Shown: positions 27,284 through 36,401, counted from the stretch's first letter. The stretch: 64,000 nucleotides of DNA from Nocardia iowensis (GCF_019222765.1 NZ_CP078145.1:8866001-8930000); one strand, 5' to 3'. A program made the numbers and translations. Notes: generated from the sequence alone by a model not told the origin.

Positions 27284-28782
27284 CGGCCCGCCCCGCTTTC
27301 GGCCACGTGCATGGTCCCGCCCTTCAGAATCGAGCTCAGCAGCAGATATTCGGCGGTGGTCGGCTTGCGGCCGAGCAACGTGGTGATCGCGGCGTCACCC
27401 TGGTAGGAGATGGCGCCCGCGGACGGGATGCTCGCCGGTGCGGCGGCCGGTGCCACCGGGGCCGGATCGGGAGCCGGTGCCGGCGCGGGGGCGGGCGGTT
27501 GACCGAAGCCGGGCAGCATCGGGATCAGGCCCTCGAGCGGGGTGCCCGCGAACGGATTCGGCATGCTCGGCACAGCACCCTCGGCGGGCCGGGCATCCGG
27601 TGTGGTGATGCCCGGAATCAGAGGCAGACCCGGCATCGGCAGCACCGGCGGCAGCCCGGCCGCCGAGTCGAGCTTGCGTGGCTTCAGTTTGTCGGGCATC
27701 GGCGGCAGCTCGTTCACCGCGGGCGCGGTGAAGCAGCTTGGTCCGGCCAGCTCGTCGTAGCGCGGGCAGTCGGCCACCGTGTACGGCTTGTACGGAGTGA
27801 GCGTGATGCCCGCGTTCCACACCTGCTGCTTCTGCGGACCCCAGGTGAAGGTGGAGTCCATCCTGCGAGTCAGTTCGCCGAGGTTCAGGATCGTCTGGGT
27901 GATCGCGTTGGGATCCGCGGCCACCGCGCCGAACATGTCGCTCGTGCCCTGGGTGACCTGCTTGCCCACGTCCCCGTTGCGGGCGAACAGATTGTTGACG
28001 GTGTCGACCGTGTTACCGGTGCCGGTGATCAGGGCGACCAATTCGCTGCGCCGGTCGGCGATGGTGCGTGCGGTCTCCACCGAGGTGCCGAGCACGCCGA
28101 GCAGTTCCGGCGCGGACTGGTTGAGGGCGTGCACCGAACTGGAGAAGTCGCCAAGCAGCACACCGAGGTTCGGGATCGAGTCGTCGACCGACTGGAGCCA
28201 GCGATCGAACCGTTCGACGGTGGAGCCCGGCATCCGGCCGCTGCCGTCGAGTGCCTGCGACAGGGTGCCGAGCACGCGACCGAACTGCACCGGGTCGATC
28301 TGGTCCAGGATGTTGCGGACCGTGGTGAGCGTGTCCTGCAGGGCGATGGTGCCCGCGCTGCGGTCTTCCTCGATCACCGAGCCCTCGCGCAGGTACTGAT
28401 CCGCCGGGCCGTTGAAGACCAGCTCGACCGACGTGACGGCGAACAGGTTGCTCGGCACCACGCGGGCGGTGACGTTGGCCGGAACGCCCTTGGCGAACTC
28501 CGGCTTCACCTCGATCTTCACCTTCTGCAGCTCGCCCTTGGCCGCGACCTCGACCTCCTTGACCGCGCCGACGAGCACGCCGCGGAACTTGACGTCGGCA
28601 TCCGAGGGCAGCCCGTCACCGGTGGTGGTGAGGTTCGCGGTGACATTCACCTTCTCGACGAAGTAGCCCTGGTACCTGGCCATCAGGAAGCCGAGCACCA
28701 CTGCGAGGACAACAAGCCCGCCGACGCCCGCGAGCAGCAGTTGACGCATCGTGGGTCCACGCCCACTGGGATCAATGATCAT
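27280..28782 (-). CDS. mceA: Mce family protein MceA
   Basis: A 500-residue first Mce subunit. A TM is at about residues 14-34 (LLLAGVGGLVVLAVVLGFLM), then the MCE domain (DGLPSDADVKFRGVLVGAVKEV region, about 48-130) and helical region. A C-terminal extension of about 150 residues is rich in Pro/Ala (including a PAPAPAPDPAPVAP run). Such a Pro-rich tail is seen in some MceA homologues and may reach through the cell wall. Only 6 nt separate it from yrbEB. The operon's transported lipid (fatty acid, sterol or other) cannot be deduced. Confidence 0.9.
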   Translation of the reverse strand: MIIDPSGRGPTMRQLLLAGVGGLVVLAVVLGFLMARYQGYFVEKVNVTANLTTTGDGLPSDADVKFRGVLVGAVKEVEVAAKGELQKVKIEVKPEFAKGVPANVTARVVPSNLFAVTSVELVFNGPADQYLREGSVIEEDRSAGTIALQDTLTTVRNILDQIDPVQFGRVLGTLSQALDGSGRMPGSTVERFDRWLQSVDDSIPNLGVLLGDFSSSVHALNQSAPELLGVLGTSVETARTIADRRSELVALITGTGNTVDTVNNLFARNGDVGKQVTQGTSDMFGAVAADPNAITQTILNLGELTRRMDSTFTWGPQKQQVWNAGITLTPYKPYTVADCPRYDELAGPSCFTAPAVNELPPMPDKLKPRKLDSAAGLPPVLPMPGLPLIPGITTPDARPAEGAVPSMPNPFAGTPLEGLIPMLPGFGQPPAPAPAPAPDPAPVAPAAAPASIPSAGAISYQGDAAITTLLGRKPTTAEYLLLSSILKGGTMHVAESGAGR

Positions 28783-28788
28783 CTGGTG

Positions 28789-29652
28789 CTACCCCGAGAT
28801 CCGGATGCCGGGGTTGACGCCCCAGATCGCCAATGTCATGAACAGGTTCGCGAAGACGACTGCGATGATGCACACCTTGATCGCCCGGCCGGCCGCAACG
28901 CCGACGCCCTCCGGTCCGCCGGAGGCGAAGAAACCGTAGTAGCACTGAATGAACGTGGTGATCGCGACGAACAGGATCGCCTTGAGCAAGGAGTAGATCA
29001 CGTCCGTCGGTACCAGGAATTGGTAGAAGTAGTGCTGGTAGGTACCGGTCGGCGTGCCACCGACCAGCTGCACGGTGAGCGCGCAGGACAGGTAGGCCAT
29101 GGCCAGGCCGAGGCAGTACAGCGGAATGATCGCGATCATCGCCGCGAACATCCTGGTGCTGATCAGGTAGGGCAGCGGCCGGATCGCGATGGACTCCAGC
29201 GCGTCGATCTCCTCGGAGATGCGCATGGCGCCGAGTTGCGCGGTGAACCGGCAGCCCGCCTGCGCGGCGAAGGCGATCGTCGCGAGCAGCGGGCCGAGTT
29301 CGCGGGTGGTGGCGAAGGCGGAGACGGCGCCGGTGATCGGGCTCAAGCCGAGCAGGTTCAGCGAGTTGTAGCCCTGGATACCGACGGTCATCCCGCCGAA
29401 CGCGCTGAGAATGACCACCACGCCGATGGTGCCGCCGCCGACGACCAGGTTCCCGTTGCCCCAGGTGACGTCGGAGAGCAGCCGCCACACTTCCTTGGGA
29501 TAGTGCTTGAGCGCCAACGGGATCGAGCCGATCGAGCGCAGCAGGAAGAACACCTGGTGGCCCAGCTTGGCGAGCAGATCGACCGGCGCCTGCGCGGTTT
29601 TACGAAACTGCTGGAACGGCCGCAGTAGCGGAGGTACATACGTCGACGACAC
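28789..29652 (-). CDS. yrbEB: YrbE-type permease B of the Mce transporter
   Basis: A 287-residue integral membrane MlaE-family permease with about six TM segments. The family coupling region EEIDALESIAIRPLPYLI (about residues 146-163), which contacts the Mkl/MceG ATPase, is clear. GTG 29652 directly follows the yrbEA stop without a gap. The ATPase is not encoded in this window; in mycobacteria one shared MceG elsewhere serves all mce operons. Confidence 0.92.
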   Translation of the reverse strand: MSSTYVPPLLRPFQQFRKTAQAPVDLLAKLGHQVFFLLRSIGSIPLALKHYPKEVWRLLSDVTWGNGNLVVGGGTIGVVVILSAFGGMTVGIQGYNSLNLLGLSPITGAVSAFATTRELGPLLATIAFAAQAGCRFTAQLGAMRISEEIDALESIAIRPLPYLISTRMFAAMIAIIPLYCLGLAMAYLSCALTVQLVGGTPTGTYQHYFYQFLVPTDVIYSLLKAILFVAITTFIQCYYGFFASGGPEGVGVAAGRAIKVCIIAVVFANLFMTLAIWGVNPGIRISG

Positions 29653-30507
29653 TCAGACCACCTGTGACGGGAACAGTGCGTTGTACACCTGGGTGATGAT
29701 CAGGTTCACCCCGAACAACATGATGGCGGAACTCACCACCGCGGAATTCACCGCGTTGGCCACGCCGCCGGGGCCACCACGGGCATTCAATCCGTTGTCG
29801 CAGGCGATGATCGCGGCGAGTAGCCCGAAAATCAACGATTTGACCAGTGCGACAAAGAGATCGCGGGTTACCGCGAACGAGGAGAACGTGCCGATATAGG
29901 AACCCGGCGTACCGCCCTGCGCGAAAATATTGAAGATGTAACCAGTCAGGAAGCCGACAAATACGACGAAGCCACAGAGCAGCACGCTGACCAGCATCGC
30001 CGCGCCGAGCCGGGGTGCGACCAGCCTGCGCAGCGGGTCGACGCCCATCACCTTCATGGCGTCGATCTCCTCGCGGATGGTGCGCGAGCCGAGATCGGCG
30101 CACACCGCGGAGCCGACCGCTCCGGCGATCATCAGCGAGGTGACGAGGGGAGCGCCCTGCTGGATGATGCCGAGGCCGTTGGCCGCGCCGATGAAGGAGG
30201 TGGCGCCGACCTGGCCTGCGATCGAGCCGACCTGGATGGAGACGATGACGCCGATCGGGATGGCGACCAGCAATGTCGGCGCCGCCGAGACGCTGGACAT
30301 GAACGCGCACTGGCGAATGAACTCACGGAAGGGGAAGCGACGCCGGAAGATTGCGACGAACAGTTCGGCTACTGCCGCGATTCCCATGGTGATCTGGCGA
30401 CCGAAGGTCTCCAGTGAAGCCTTCGGATGGTCCGCCCAGTAACCCTTGGTCCAATCGACCGCATCACTCATCCGTGATCCTGTTGGTGGACTCTCGGTCG
30501 ACTGCAC
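29653..30507 (-). CDS. yrbEA: YrbE-type permease A of the Mce transporter
   Basis: A 284-residue MlaE-family permease and first gene of the mce operon. GTG 30507 has AGAGGGG 7 nt upstream; an internal ATG 12 codons later (MSDAVDW) is possible. The coupling helix region REEIDAMKVMGVDPLRRLVAPR (about residues 145-166) and about six TM segments are present. Upstream lies a 16-bp perfect palindrome overlapping a likely -10, then an AT-rich stretch, so operon expression is probably controlled here. Confidence 0.92.
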   Translation of the reverse strand: MQSTESPPTGSRMSDAVDWTKGYWADHPKASLETFGRQITMGIAAVAELFVAIFRRRFPFREFIRQCAFMSSVSAAPTLLVAIPIGVIVSIQVGSIAGQVGATSFIGAANGLGIIQQGAPLVTSLMIAGAVGSAVCADLGSRTIREEIDAMKVMGVDPLRRLVAPRLGAAMLVSVLLCGFVVFVGFLTGYIFNIFAQGGTPGSYIGTFSSFAVTRDLFVALVKSLIFGLLAAIIACDNGLNARGGPGGVANAVNSAVVSSAIMLFGVNLIITQVYNALFPSQVV

Positions 30508-31031
30508 TGGCTAACCCCTCTCGACGCCGGTTGGCTGCCCCGACGACTTGTTTGCTTGACGCACCTTACTACGTAGTAAGCCAGAACACACCACCCTCCT
30601 GTGATTGCAGTCATAGAGCCCGATCACTGTGACGGAAACACTAAGACCGCAGGCCTCGACATTGGGTCAGAGCCCAAAGCGGAGGGGTGATCTTCTGGAA
30701 CAAGTTACAGGTCAGCCGGGTGAATCGGCCGCCCACACAAGGGGGTTCGACCAATTTATTCGGAAAATATTCATTCAAAATGGCATTTGATTCCAGAACA
30801 GAACAGACCGAGTTGTACTACTGTTCGATTACGAACTCGAACCGGACATTGGCCTTTCTCATAGCGTGTGGCTATTATTCGAAATAAGAGACAAACAGGT
30901 CATTCTGTCGGAAATAGGGTTAAGGCTCGCCGCCGTGGTCACCCTTCACTAGGTGACGCGCCCGGGCCCGAATACTGACACGATGGGTGCGACAGATTGA
31001 TATCGTGCGGGCTTCCGACGTCTGGAGGGAC
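30508..31031. other. 524-nt control region between mce operon and protease; AT-rich core
   Basis: A divergent gap. From about 30750 to 30930 it is strikingly richer in A/T than all surrounding DNA (for example GAAAATATTCATTCAAAATG). It contains GTTCG-ATTA-CGAAC (30823-30836). A 66-codon frame through it (30687-30887) lacks a ribosome site and looks fortuitous. An AT-rich upstream tract of this kind is typical of Lsr2-silenced promoters (inference). The right end carries GGAGG before ATG 31032. Confidence 0.6.
30565..30580. promoter_or_regulatory. Perfect palindrome over the mce promoter
   Basis: CTTACTACGTAGTAAG is perfectly self-complementary. Read on the minus strand it runs into TAAGGT, a TANNNT -10, about 55 nt before the yrbEA start. 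It is a candidate operator for a dimeric repressor; no regulator gene is adjacent. Confidence 0.6.
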
Positions 31032-31706
31032 ATGTTCAGCAAACTCGCCAAGGTGGCCAACGCCGCCTTCGCCGTAACCCTCGGTGCGGCGCTGCTCGGG
31101 ACGGGCGCGGGGGCCGCGCAAGCGGAGCCGGGCCCGCCGGTCGTGGGCGGCGGTTCCGGCATCATCATCGACAACCAATTCGAGTGCACCGTCACCACCG
31201 TCGGTCACGATGGCGCGGGACGGCTGGTCGGTCTGACCGCGGGCCACTGCGGTGATCCCGGTGCCGAGGTCTTCGCGGAGGTCAACCGTGGCGCCGGCGT
31301 GGTCGGCCGGTTCGTCTACTCCAACCATGAGCTCGACTACGCGGTCATCGAGTTCGAGCCGGGCAAGATCATCCCGGTGAACCGGATCGGCAATGTCACC
31401 ATCACCGGGCTCGGCGCACCGGCGCAATTCCCGATGATCGTCTGCAAAGAAGGCCGGACCACCGGCAACACCTGCGGTATCAGCTGGGGTGACGTCTTCG
31501 GGTCGAACATGGAGACCTGGAGCCAGATGTGCGTGGTGGAAGGCGATTCCGGGGCACCGGTCGTCATCGGCACCACCCTCGTCGGCATGGTGAACGCCTA
31601 CCTCGCCATCGCCTGCTTCGGCCCCGAGGTCGGCACCAACATGACCGCGATCATCGACGACATGAATGCCCGCGGCGGCATAGGCGCAGGCTATACGCCT
31701 ATTTAG
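31032..31706 (+). CDS. Secreted S1-family (chymotrypsin-like) serine protease
   Basis: A 224-residue exported protease. ATG 31032 has GGAGG 7 nt upstream. A signal peptide (residues 1-31) ends AAQA|E. The mature part starts near VVGGGSGI and carries a full triad: His72 in TAGHCG, Asp102 in ELDYAVIEF and Ser173 in EGDSGAP. Four further cysteines suggest two disulfides. It lacks a long propeptide, unlike Streptomyces alpha-lytic-type proteases. It is monocistronic with a very strong terminator. It might act on extracellular proteins; the substrate is unknown. Confidence 0.88.
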   Translation: MFSKLAKVANAAFAVTLGAALLGTGAGAAQAEPGPPVVGGGSGIIIDNQFECTVTTVGHDGAGRLVGLTAGHCGDPGAEVFAEVNRGAGVVGRFVYSNHELDYAVIEFEPGKIIPVNRIGNVTITGLGAPAQFPMIVCKEGRTTGNTCGISWGDVFGSNMETWSQMCVVEGDSGAPVVIGTTLVGMVNAYLAIACFGPEVGTNMTAIIDDMNARGGIGAGYTPI

Positions 31707-31734
31707 GGCTTTACCGAACAGTCCACAGACAGAA

Positions 31735-31770
31735 TGAGCGGGCGCACCAGAGATCTGGTGCGCCCGCTCA
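31735..31770. terminator. Long perfect hairpin between convergent protease and MFS genes
   Basis: A 17-bp perfect stem (TGAGCGGGCGCACCAGA and its complement) has a 2-nt nominal centre and is followed by GTTCTTG. The stop codon of the convergent MFS gene (31768-31770) lies in the stem. Confidence 0.8.
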
Positions 31771-33234
31771 GTTCTTGTTATGGGCGGCCTCGTTATGGGT
31801 CGGTGCCAGGGCGGGTCCGGCCACCGCGCACTGCGGCATGCAGTCGACGCTGTCCAGGGCGGGCGTGCGGCGCGGCGGGCGCAGCAGGGCGGCCGCGAGC
31901 ACCGCGCCCGCCAGCAGCAACCCGACGCAGATCCACACGGCGGTACCGAATCCGTGATGGAAGGCGACCGGATCGCCGAGCGCGCCGGAGATGCCGGCCA
32001 ACCCGGGCAGCGCGGCGACGGCGAGTAGCTGCGCGGTCCGCGCGACGGCGTTGTTCACCCCGGACGCGATACCGGCCTCGCTGGACGGCACCGCGCCGAG
32101 CACGGCGCCGGTCAATGGGGCGACCAAGGCCGCGAGGCCGAACCCGAAGACGAGCACGCCGGGCAATACATCGGTGAGGTACGTGGTGTCCGGACCGATC
32201 CGCAACAGCAGCACCAGGCCGCCCGCGGCGAGCAGCGGACCCACCGTCATCGGAATACGCGGTCCGTGCACCTGCGCCCAGCGTCCGGCGGGCGCCGAAA
32301 GGACCAGCATGATCAGCGTGATCGGCACGGTGGCCACGCCCGACATCAGCGGTGAATATCCCGCCACCAGCTGCAGTTCCAGCACCAGCAGGAAGAACAC
32401 GCCGCCGAGCGCCGCGTAGACCGCGAGGGTGACCAGGTTGGCAGCGGTGAAGACCCTCGAGGCGAACAGCGATGGCGGGACCAGCGGATGGTCGCTGCGC
32501 ATCTCGATCACCACGAACGCCGCGAGCAACAGCACACCGGAGACAATGAGCAGCGGCATGGTCTCGATCAAGCCGAAGGTCAGCGTGCCGAGCGCCAGCG
32601 CGACCACCAGGGCGCCCGGCACGTCCAGTTGCGTCTTGGCATTCGGATCATGGCTCTCCGGCACATGTTTCAACGCGACGAGCACCACCACGAGGGTGAG
32701 CGGCACATTGATGAAGAAGATGGAGCGCCAGCCGGCCAGCTCGATCAGCCAGCCGCCGAGGAACGGCCCGAGCGCGCCGGAGACCCCGCCGAAGCCGGAC
32801 CACAGGCCGATCGCCGCGCCCTGATCGCGCCGATCGATGGACGAGGAGATCAACGCGAGACTGCCCGGCGTCAGCATGGCACCGGCCACGCCCTGCAGAA
32901 TGCGGGCGAACACCAGCATCTCGATATTGACCGCGGCGCCGCACAGCACCGAGGCGAACGCGAAACCGATGGTGCCCCAGACGAACACTTTGCGCCTGCC
33001 GAGCCGGTCACCGAGCGAGCCGCCGAGCAGAATGAACGACGCCAAGGTCAGCGTGTACCCGTTCAAGGTCCACTGCAGCCCGGCCACATCGGTGTCGAGC
33101 GACTCCCCGATCCGCGGCAACGCGATGTTCACGACGGTGGCGTCGAGCGAGGCCACCGACGAACCGAGGATGGTGGCCAGCAGAATCCAGCGGCCGGTGG
33201 CCGATTTCAGCCGGGGCAGATCAGTGGTGCGCAC
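31768..33234 (-). CDS. DHA2-type MFS exporter (14 TM)
   Basis: A 488-residue drug:proton antiporter homologue. Start GTG 33234 was chosen because a TATGTT -10 ends 6 nt before it (leaderless) and it gives the usual short N-terminus before TM1 (WILLATILGSSVASLDATVVNIALP, the D-A-T-V-V-N motif of DHA2 members). Motif A is GSLGDRLGRRKVF (about residues 76-88); the motif C-like GALGPFLGGWLIE is at about 160-172. About 14 hydrophobic segments follow. There is no adjacent dedicated regulator; the upstream lipoprotein gene is on the same strand 41 nt away. Specificity is unknown. Confidence 0.88.
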   Translation of the reverse strand: MRTTDLPRLKSATGRWILLATILGSSVASLDATVVNIALPRIGESLDTDVAGLQWTLNGYTLTLASFILLGGSLGDRLGRRKVFVWGTIGFAFASVLCGAAVNIEMLVFARILQGVAGAMLTPGSLALISSSIDRRDQGAAIGLWSGFGGVSGALGPFLGGWLIELAGWRSIFFINVPLTLVVVLVALKHVPESHDPNAKTQLDVPGALVVALALGTLTFGLIETMPLLIVSGVLLLAAFVVIEMRSDHPLVPPSLFASRVFTAANLVTLAVYAALGGVFFLLVLELQLVAGYSPLMSGVATVPITLIMLVLSAPAGRWAQVHGPRIPMTVGPLLAAGGLVLLLRIGPDTTYLTDVLPGVLVFGFGLAALVAPLTGAVLGAVPSSEAGIASGVNNAVARTAQLLAVAALPGLAGISGALGDPVAFHHGFGTAVWICVGLLLAGAVLAAALLRPPRRTPALDSVDCMPQCAVAGPALAPTHNEAAHNKN

Positions 33235-33240
33235 CGACTC

Positions 33241-33246
33241 AACATA
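33241..33246 (-). promoter_or_regulatory. -10 element of leaderless MFS gene
   Basis: TATGTT on the minus strand fits TANNNT and ends 6 nt before GTG 33234; no Shine-Dalgarno is present. Confidence 0.5.
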
Positions 33247-33274
33247 ATGGCCGGATGCGGGGAGATCGCCGGTG

Positions 33275-33901
33275 TCAGAGTTCCTGGACGCAGACGACGA
33301 ATCGACGCTCCTCGTAGACGTACCCCGTGCCGCTGCCGCAGACGCTGACATCGTCGGCGCCGTCCACCCGTTTGACGACCTTGACGCCCTTGCTGGTCGC
33401 CGCCCCGGTGCAGTCGATCCGCTTGGGATCGTCGCCGCCGACGTCCATGCAGCCGCCGACGACCCAGTCGATGTCCAGGCAGTACGCGCCCTGCTCGATG
33501 CCGTTGAGGGTCTCGGCGTAGTAGTTGTCTGCGTCGCTCACGCACTGCGAGCTCTTCGGCGCCTTACCGATCACCTTGTAATTCGCCGCCCGGCTACCGC
33601 AGGACGCCTTCTCGATGGTGGCGTTCGAGGTGGTGCCGCCGAGCGTGACGCAGTCGCCCTCCTCGGCCTTGAAGTCGATGTTGGCGCTCTTGGTCGGCGT
33701 GGGCTTGCTGGTGGTCGGCCGGCCCGAAGTGGGCTTGCCTGGCGAAGGTTTCGGGGTGGTAGAGACGGCATCGATGGTGCCGTTGTTCACTGCGGGCTGC
33801 GCGCTACCGCTGATGGTGGAGCTACAGCCGACCACCGCTAGGGCGGCCATCGCGATAAACGCCGCAGACGCGACTCGACCCCAGGTCAGTTGACCAGACA
33901 C
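33275..33901 (-). CDS. LppU-like secreted lipoprotein
   Basis: A 208-residue lipoprotein. GTG 33901 has GGGAGGA 6 nt upstream, better than the ATG at 33964. After a hydrophobic run the lipobox LAVVGC places the lipidated Cys near residue 25. A Thr/Pro/Ser/Lys linker (TTPKPSPGKPTSGRPTTSKP) is followed by a C-terminal domain of about 125 residues. That domain has eight or so cysteines (GDCVTLGG, ASCGSRA, QCVSDAD, YCLDIDW, GCMDVGG, DCTGAA, VCGSGTG, VVCVQ), clearly disulfide-rich. It resembles LppU-type actinobacterial proteins of unknown role. Confidence 0.8.
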   Translation of the reverse strand: MSGQLTWGRVASAAFIAMAALAVVGCSSTISGSAQPAVNNGTIDAVSTTPKPSPGKPTSGRPTTSKPTPTKSANIDFKAEEGDCVTLGGTTSNATIEKASCGSRAANYKVIGKAPKSSQCVSDADNYYAETLNGIEQGAYCLDIDWVVGGCMDVGGDDPKRIDCTGAATSKGVKVVKRVDGADDVSVCGSGTGYVYEERRFVVCVQEL

Positions 33902-34094
33902 GTACAGTCCTCCCGAGCTGTAACGCTCCGAACTCACACCCCCGTAAGAATCCGAAGTAAACAAAACTTAGCTGTGCTTGAAATACACGCCATGCATACA
34001 CCATGGCATACGCGCACGTCGACTCGACTGCGGAATCGAGGTTCCAGCAACCGATCTGGGTATGGTGGAGTTTCGTAGTTCGAGAGGAGTCACC

Positions 34095-34634
34095 GTGAAG
34101 CTGATCAGCACGATTGTCTGCTCGGCTGGCGCGGTCTTCGCCTCTCTCTGGCTGCCCGCCGTGGCCTCAGCAACCGATGTGCACTGCACCTCGGAAAACG
34201 GCACGGACATCACCGTCATCGACGGCCGCACCGCCTGCCGCGCCGCCACCGACCTGCTCGGCCAGGCGAAATCTCTGGGAATCGACGGTGTCGGCTACGC
34301 GAATGCCACCGCGGGGGCGATGGCGATCGGCATCGGCGCGGCCGGCGGGGTGGGGGCCAGCGACGGTGCGGGCGGGATACCGATCGCGATCGGCGTCGGC
34401 CAGGACGCGATCGCACTCAGTTCCATTGACCACAACCAGATTTCAGCGAACCCGGGCACGCCGACGATCGCTGTGTCGGTCGCCCTCGACGGGTCCCGCG
34501 CCGGCGCGCGGACCGCCGACCGGACCGTGGTGTGCCTCGGCGGCGGGGCCTTCGCCTGGAATTCACGTACCGGCGACACGTGCCTGAGCACGCCCTTCGG
34601 CCGCTGGCAGACCCCGGTGGACCAGCTACCCTGA
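34095..34634 (+). CDS. Secreted DUF6764-like protein
   Basis: A 179-residue exported protein. GTG 34095 has GAGAGGAG 6 nt upstream. The signal peptide ends VASA|T (about residue 23). The mature protein has HCTSENG, TACRAATDL and a Gly/Ala-rich central part (AGAMAIGIGAAGGVGASDGAGG) reminiscent of a left-handed repeat. C-terminal TVVCLGGGAFAWNS and DTCLSTPFG follow. The four cysteines probably pair. It looks like the DUF6764 group of nocardial and mycobacterial proteins, whose function is unknown. It is followed 38 nt later by a hydrolase gene on the same strand. Confidence 0.65.
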   Translation: MKLISTIVCSAGAVFASLWLPAVASATDVHCTSENGTDITVIDGRTACRAATDLLGQAKSLGIDGVGYANATAGAMAIGIGAAGGVGASDGAGGIPIAIGVGQDAIALSSIDHNQISANPGTPTIAVSVALDGSRAGARTADRTVVCLGGGAFAWNSRTGDTCLSTPFGRWQTPVDQLP

Positions 34635-34672
34635 GGGACGCACCCGATGCGCGGTGGTCAGGAGGTGACCGC

Positions 34673-35959
34673 ATGGTTTCGGCAACGGCAGCGGGCGACT
34701 TCGACGCCGCCGACCCGGCGAAGGGCAAGCTGGCCGCGCCCAAAGAGATGCTGGTCGACCCGCGATTCATCCGGCTCGCCGACCAATTCTTCGGCATGTT
34801 CACCCAGCCGAGCCGCGGCGGCGCGGCATTGGCCGTCTACCTCGACGGCAAGCCGGTGGTGGACATCTGGGGTGGCTGGGCAGGCAAGGACCGGCGCTGG
34901 AACGGCAGCACCGTCGCGCTGACCTTCTCCACCGGCAAGGGCGTCGCCTCCACCGTGCTGCATCGGCTGGCCGAACGCGGCCTGATCGACTACGACGCGC
35001 CGGTCGCCCAGTACTGGCCCGAATTCGCCGCGCACGGCAAGGACGACATCACGGTGCGCGATGTGCTCTCGCACCGGGCCGGGCTGCATCGAGTGCGCGG
35101 CCTGGTCCCCGGCCGCGAGGGCATCCTCGACTACGGCGCCGTGGTCCGCGCGCTGGCCGACAGCCCGCCGGATCCGCGCCGTATCCGCACCTCCGGCTAC
35201 CACGCCATCACCTTCGGCTGGCTGGTCGCCGAGATCGTGCAGCGGGTCACCGGCGAATCGTTCACCGACGTGCTGCGCCGGGAGATCGCCGAGCCGCTCG
35301 GGCTCGACGAATTCTGGTTCCGGGTGCCGGAAGCCGAGCGTTATCGGATCGCCAAGATCTTCCCGCACCTGAGCCCGCCCGGGATCCGCTGGAACACCGC
35401 CTCGTCGGTGCTGTCCTGGGTTCGCCCGATTCGCGGGCTCGCCGAGGCGGGCATGCCGGAGAGCTTCGACGAACTGGTCCGCGACCCTCGGGTGCACGAC
35501 GCCGTGATGCCGGGTTGGAACGGCGTCTTCTCGGCGCGCGCGCTGGCCAGAATGTATGGGGCGCTGGCCAACGAGGGCCGGGTCTTCGTTGAGCGCCGTG
35601 GCGGCGGCGAAACCGTGCAGTTTCTGCGGCCGGAGACGATCGACCTCATCAACCAGGTGCAGCCCGCGGAGAGCCGCGACTACGTGCTCGGCCTGCCACT
35701 GCGCTTCACCCTCGGCTACCACCGCCCGGTGCTGATGTCCAAGCAGCAACCGCGAAAGGCGTTCGGCCACTACGGCGTCGGTGGTTCGGGGGCCTACGCC
35801 GATCCGGAACTCGGCATGTCGGTCGCCTTCGTCACCAACCGACTCGGCAACGCGGTGACCGCGCTCGGCGACGCCCGGCTCGCCCGGCTCGCGGCGACCG
35901 CGCGCAACACGGTGCGCAGAGTCAAACCGGCCGTCGTCATCGACGAGACCGATTCCTAG
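34673..35959 (+). CDS. Beta-lactamase-fold serine hydrolase (EstB/LpqP-like esterase)
   Basis: A 428-residue class C-like penicillin-binding fold. ATG 34673 follows an ideal AGGAGGTGA. The nucleophile motif FSTGKG gives Ser86-x-x-Lys89. The second motif is SGYHA (Tyr176), replacing the Y-x-N of true beta-lactamases. The third is GHYGVGGSG near residue 365 (HxG type). No signal peptide is present, so it is cytoplasmic. With these variants it is more likely a carboxylesterase or peptidase than a lactamase. Relatives are numerous in mycolic-acid bacteria (LipD, LipL-like). Confidence 0.85.
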   Translation: MVSATAAGDFDAADPAKGKLAAPKEMLVDPRFIRLADQFFGMFTQPSRGGAALAVYLDGKPVVDIWGGWAGKDRRWNGSTVALTFSTGKGVASTVLHRLAERGLIDYDAPVAQYWPEFAAHGKDDITVRDVLSHRAGLHRVRGLVPGREGILDYGAVVRALADSPPDPRRIRTSGYHAITFGWLVAEIVQRVTGESFTDVLRREIAEPLGLDEFWFRVPEAERYRIAKIFPHLSPPGIRWNTASSVLSWVRPIRGLAEAGMPESFDELVRDPRVHDAVMPGWNGVFSARALARMYGALANEGRVFVERRGGGETVQFLRPETIDLINQVQPAESRDYVLGLPLRFTLGYHRPVLMSKQQPRKAFGHYGVGGSGAYADPELGMSVAFVTNRLGNAVTALGDARLARLAATARNTVRRVKPAVVIDETDS

Positions 35960-36401
35960 GCGGGTCGAACCCGCAGACGGGTGCGGCTGCGCCTGGCCCC
36001 GAAGTATGCGAACGGCCGTGCGCCAATCTCGGTGCCGCACAACATAGCAACCGGTCCGCACCGCCCGATTCTGTTCGGTGTGGTGAGTGATTTACATCAC
36101 GAAGACGTTTGACGCCGCCCTCATGGCGACCGACCAGCGAGATCATTCGGCACACCGGACTCGCCGACTTGACCGGTACCTTTCGCGAAACCGAATGGCC
36201 CACAACGGGTTATGTGACGGCGACCACACCGGCCGGTCTGTCTGAATCAATAGGAAACGCCACTGGCTTCCAGCCGCACCTGGACGGTAGGAAGGACGAA
36301 GGGTCGGGCCGTCAATACCCGTGGGGCCGCTCTGCTTGCCCCACGCCGATGAGAGATCTCGTGACATACGCGCGCGTCTGCGCGTGTGCGCGAGAGATGG
36401 A
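35960..36401. other. 442-nt leader region of the L,D-transpeptidase gene
   Basis: No gene seen. It holds a CRP-like site (36087-36100) and then about 300 nt up to the start at 36402, which may be a long untranslated leader. I looked for the c-di-AMP (ydaO) riboswitch found before some wall-enzyme genes and did not find its conserved core. Confidence 0.45.
36087..36100. promoter_or_regulatory. CRP/FNR-type palindrome
   Basis: GTGA-TTTACA-TCAC matches the GTGA-N6-TCAC core recognised by actinobacterial CRP/GlxR proteins. It lies about 300 nt before the L,D-transpeptidase start. Confidence 0.5.

Noticed and set aside
27307..29628. Very long open frame on the plus strand opposite mceA, mceB and yrbEB
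   Set aside because: It mirrors the codon phase of the real minus-strand genes and encodes an Arg/His/Gly/Gln-rich protein without domains; a high-GC shadow.
30687..30887. 66-codon frame in the AT-rich mce control region
   Set aside because: No ribosome site, no domain, and its composition simply reflects the AT-rich tract.
36118..36401. Possible ydaO (c-di-AMP) riboswitch before the L,D-transpeptidase
   Set aside because: The conserved riboswitch core could not be found by eye; only a generic long leader is supported.
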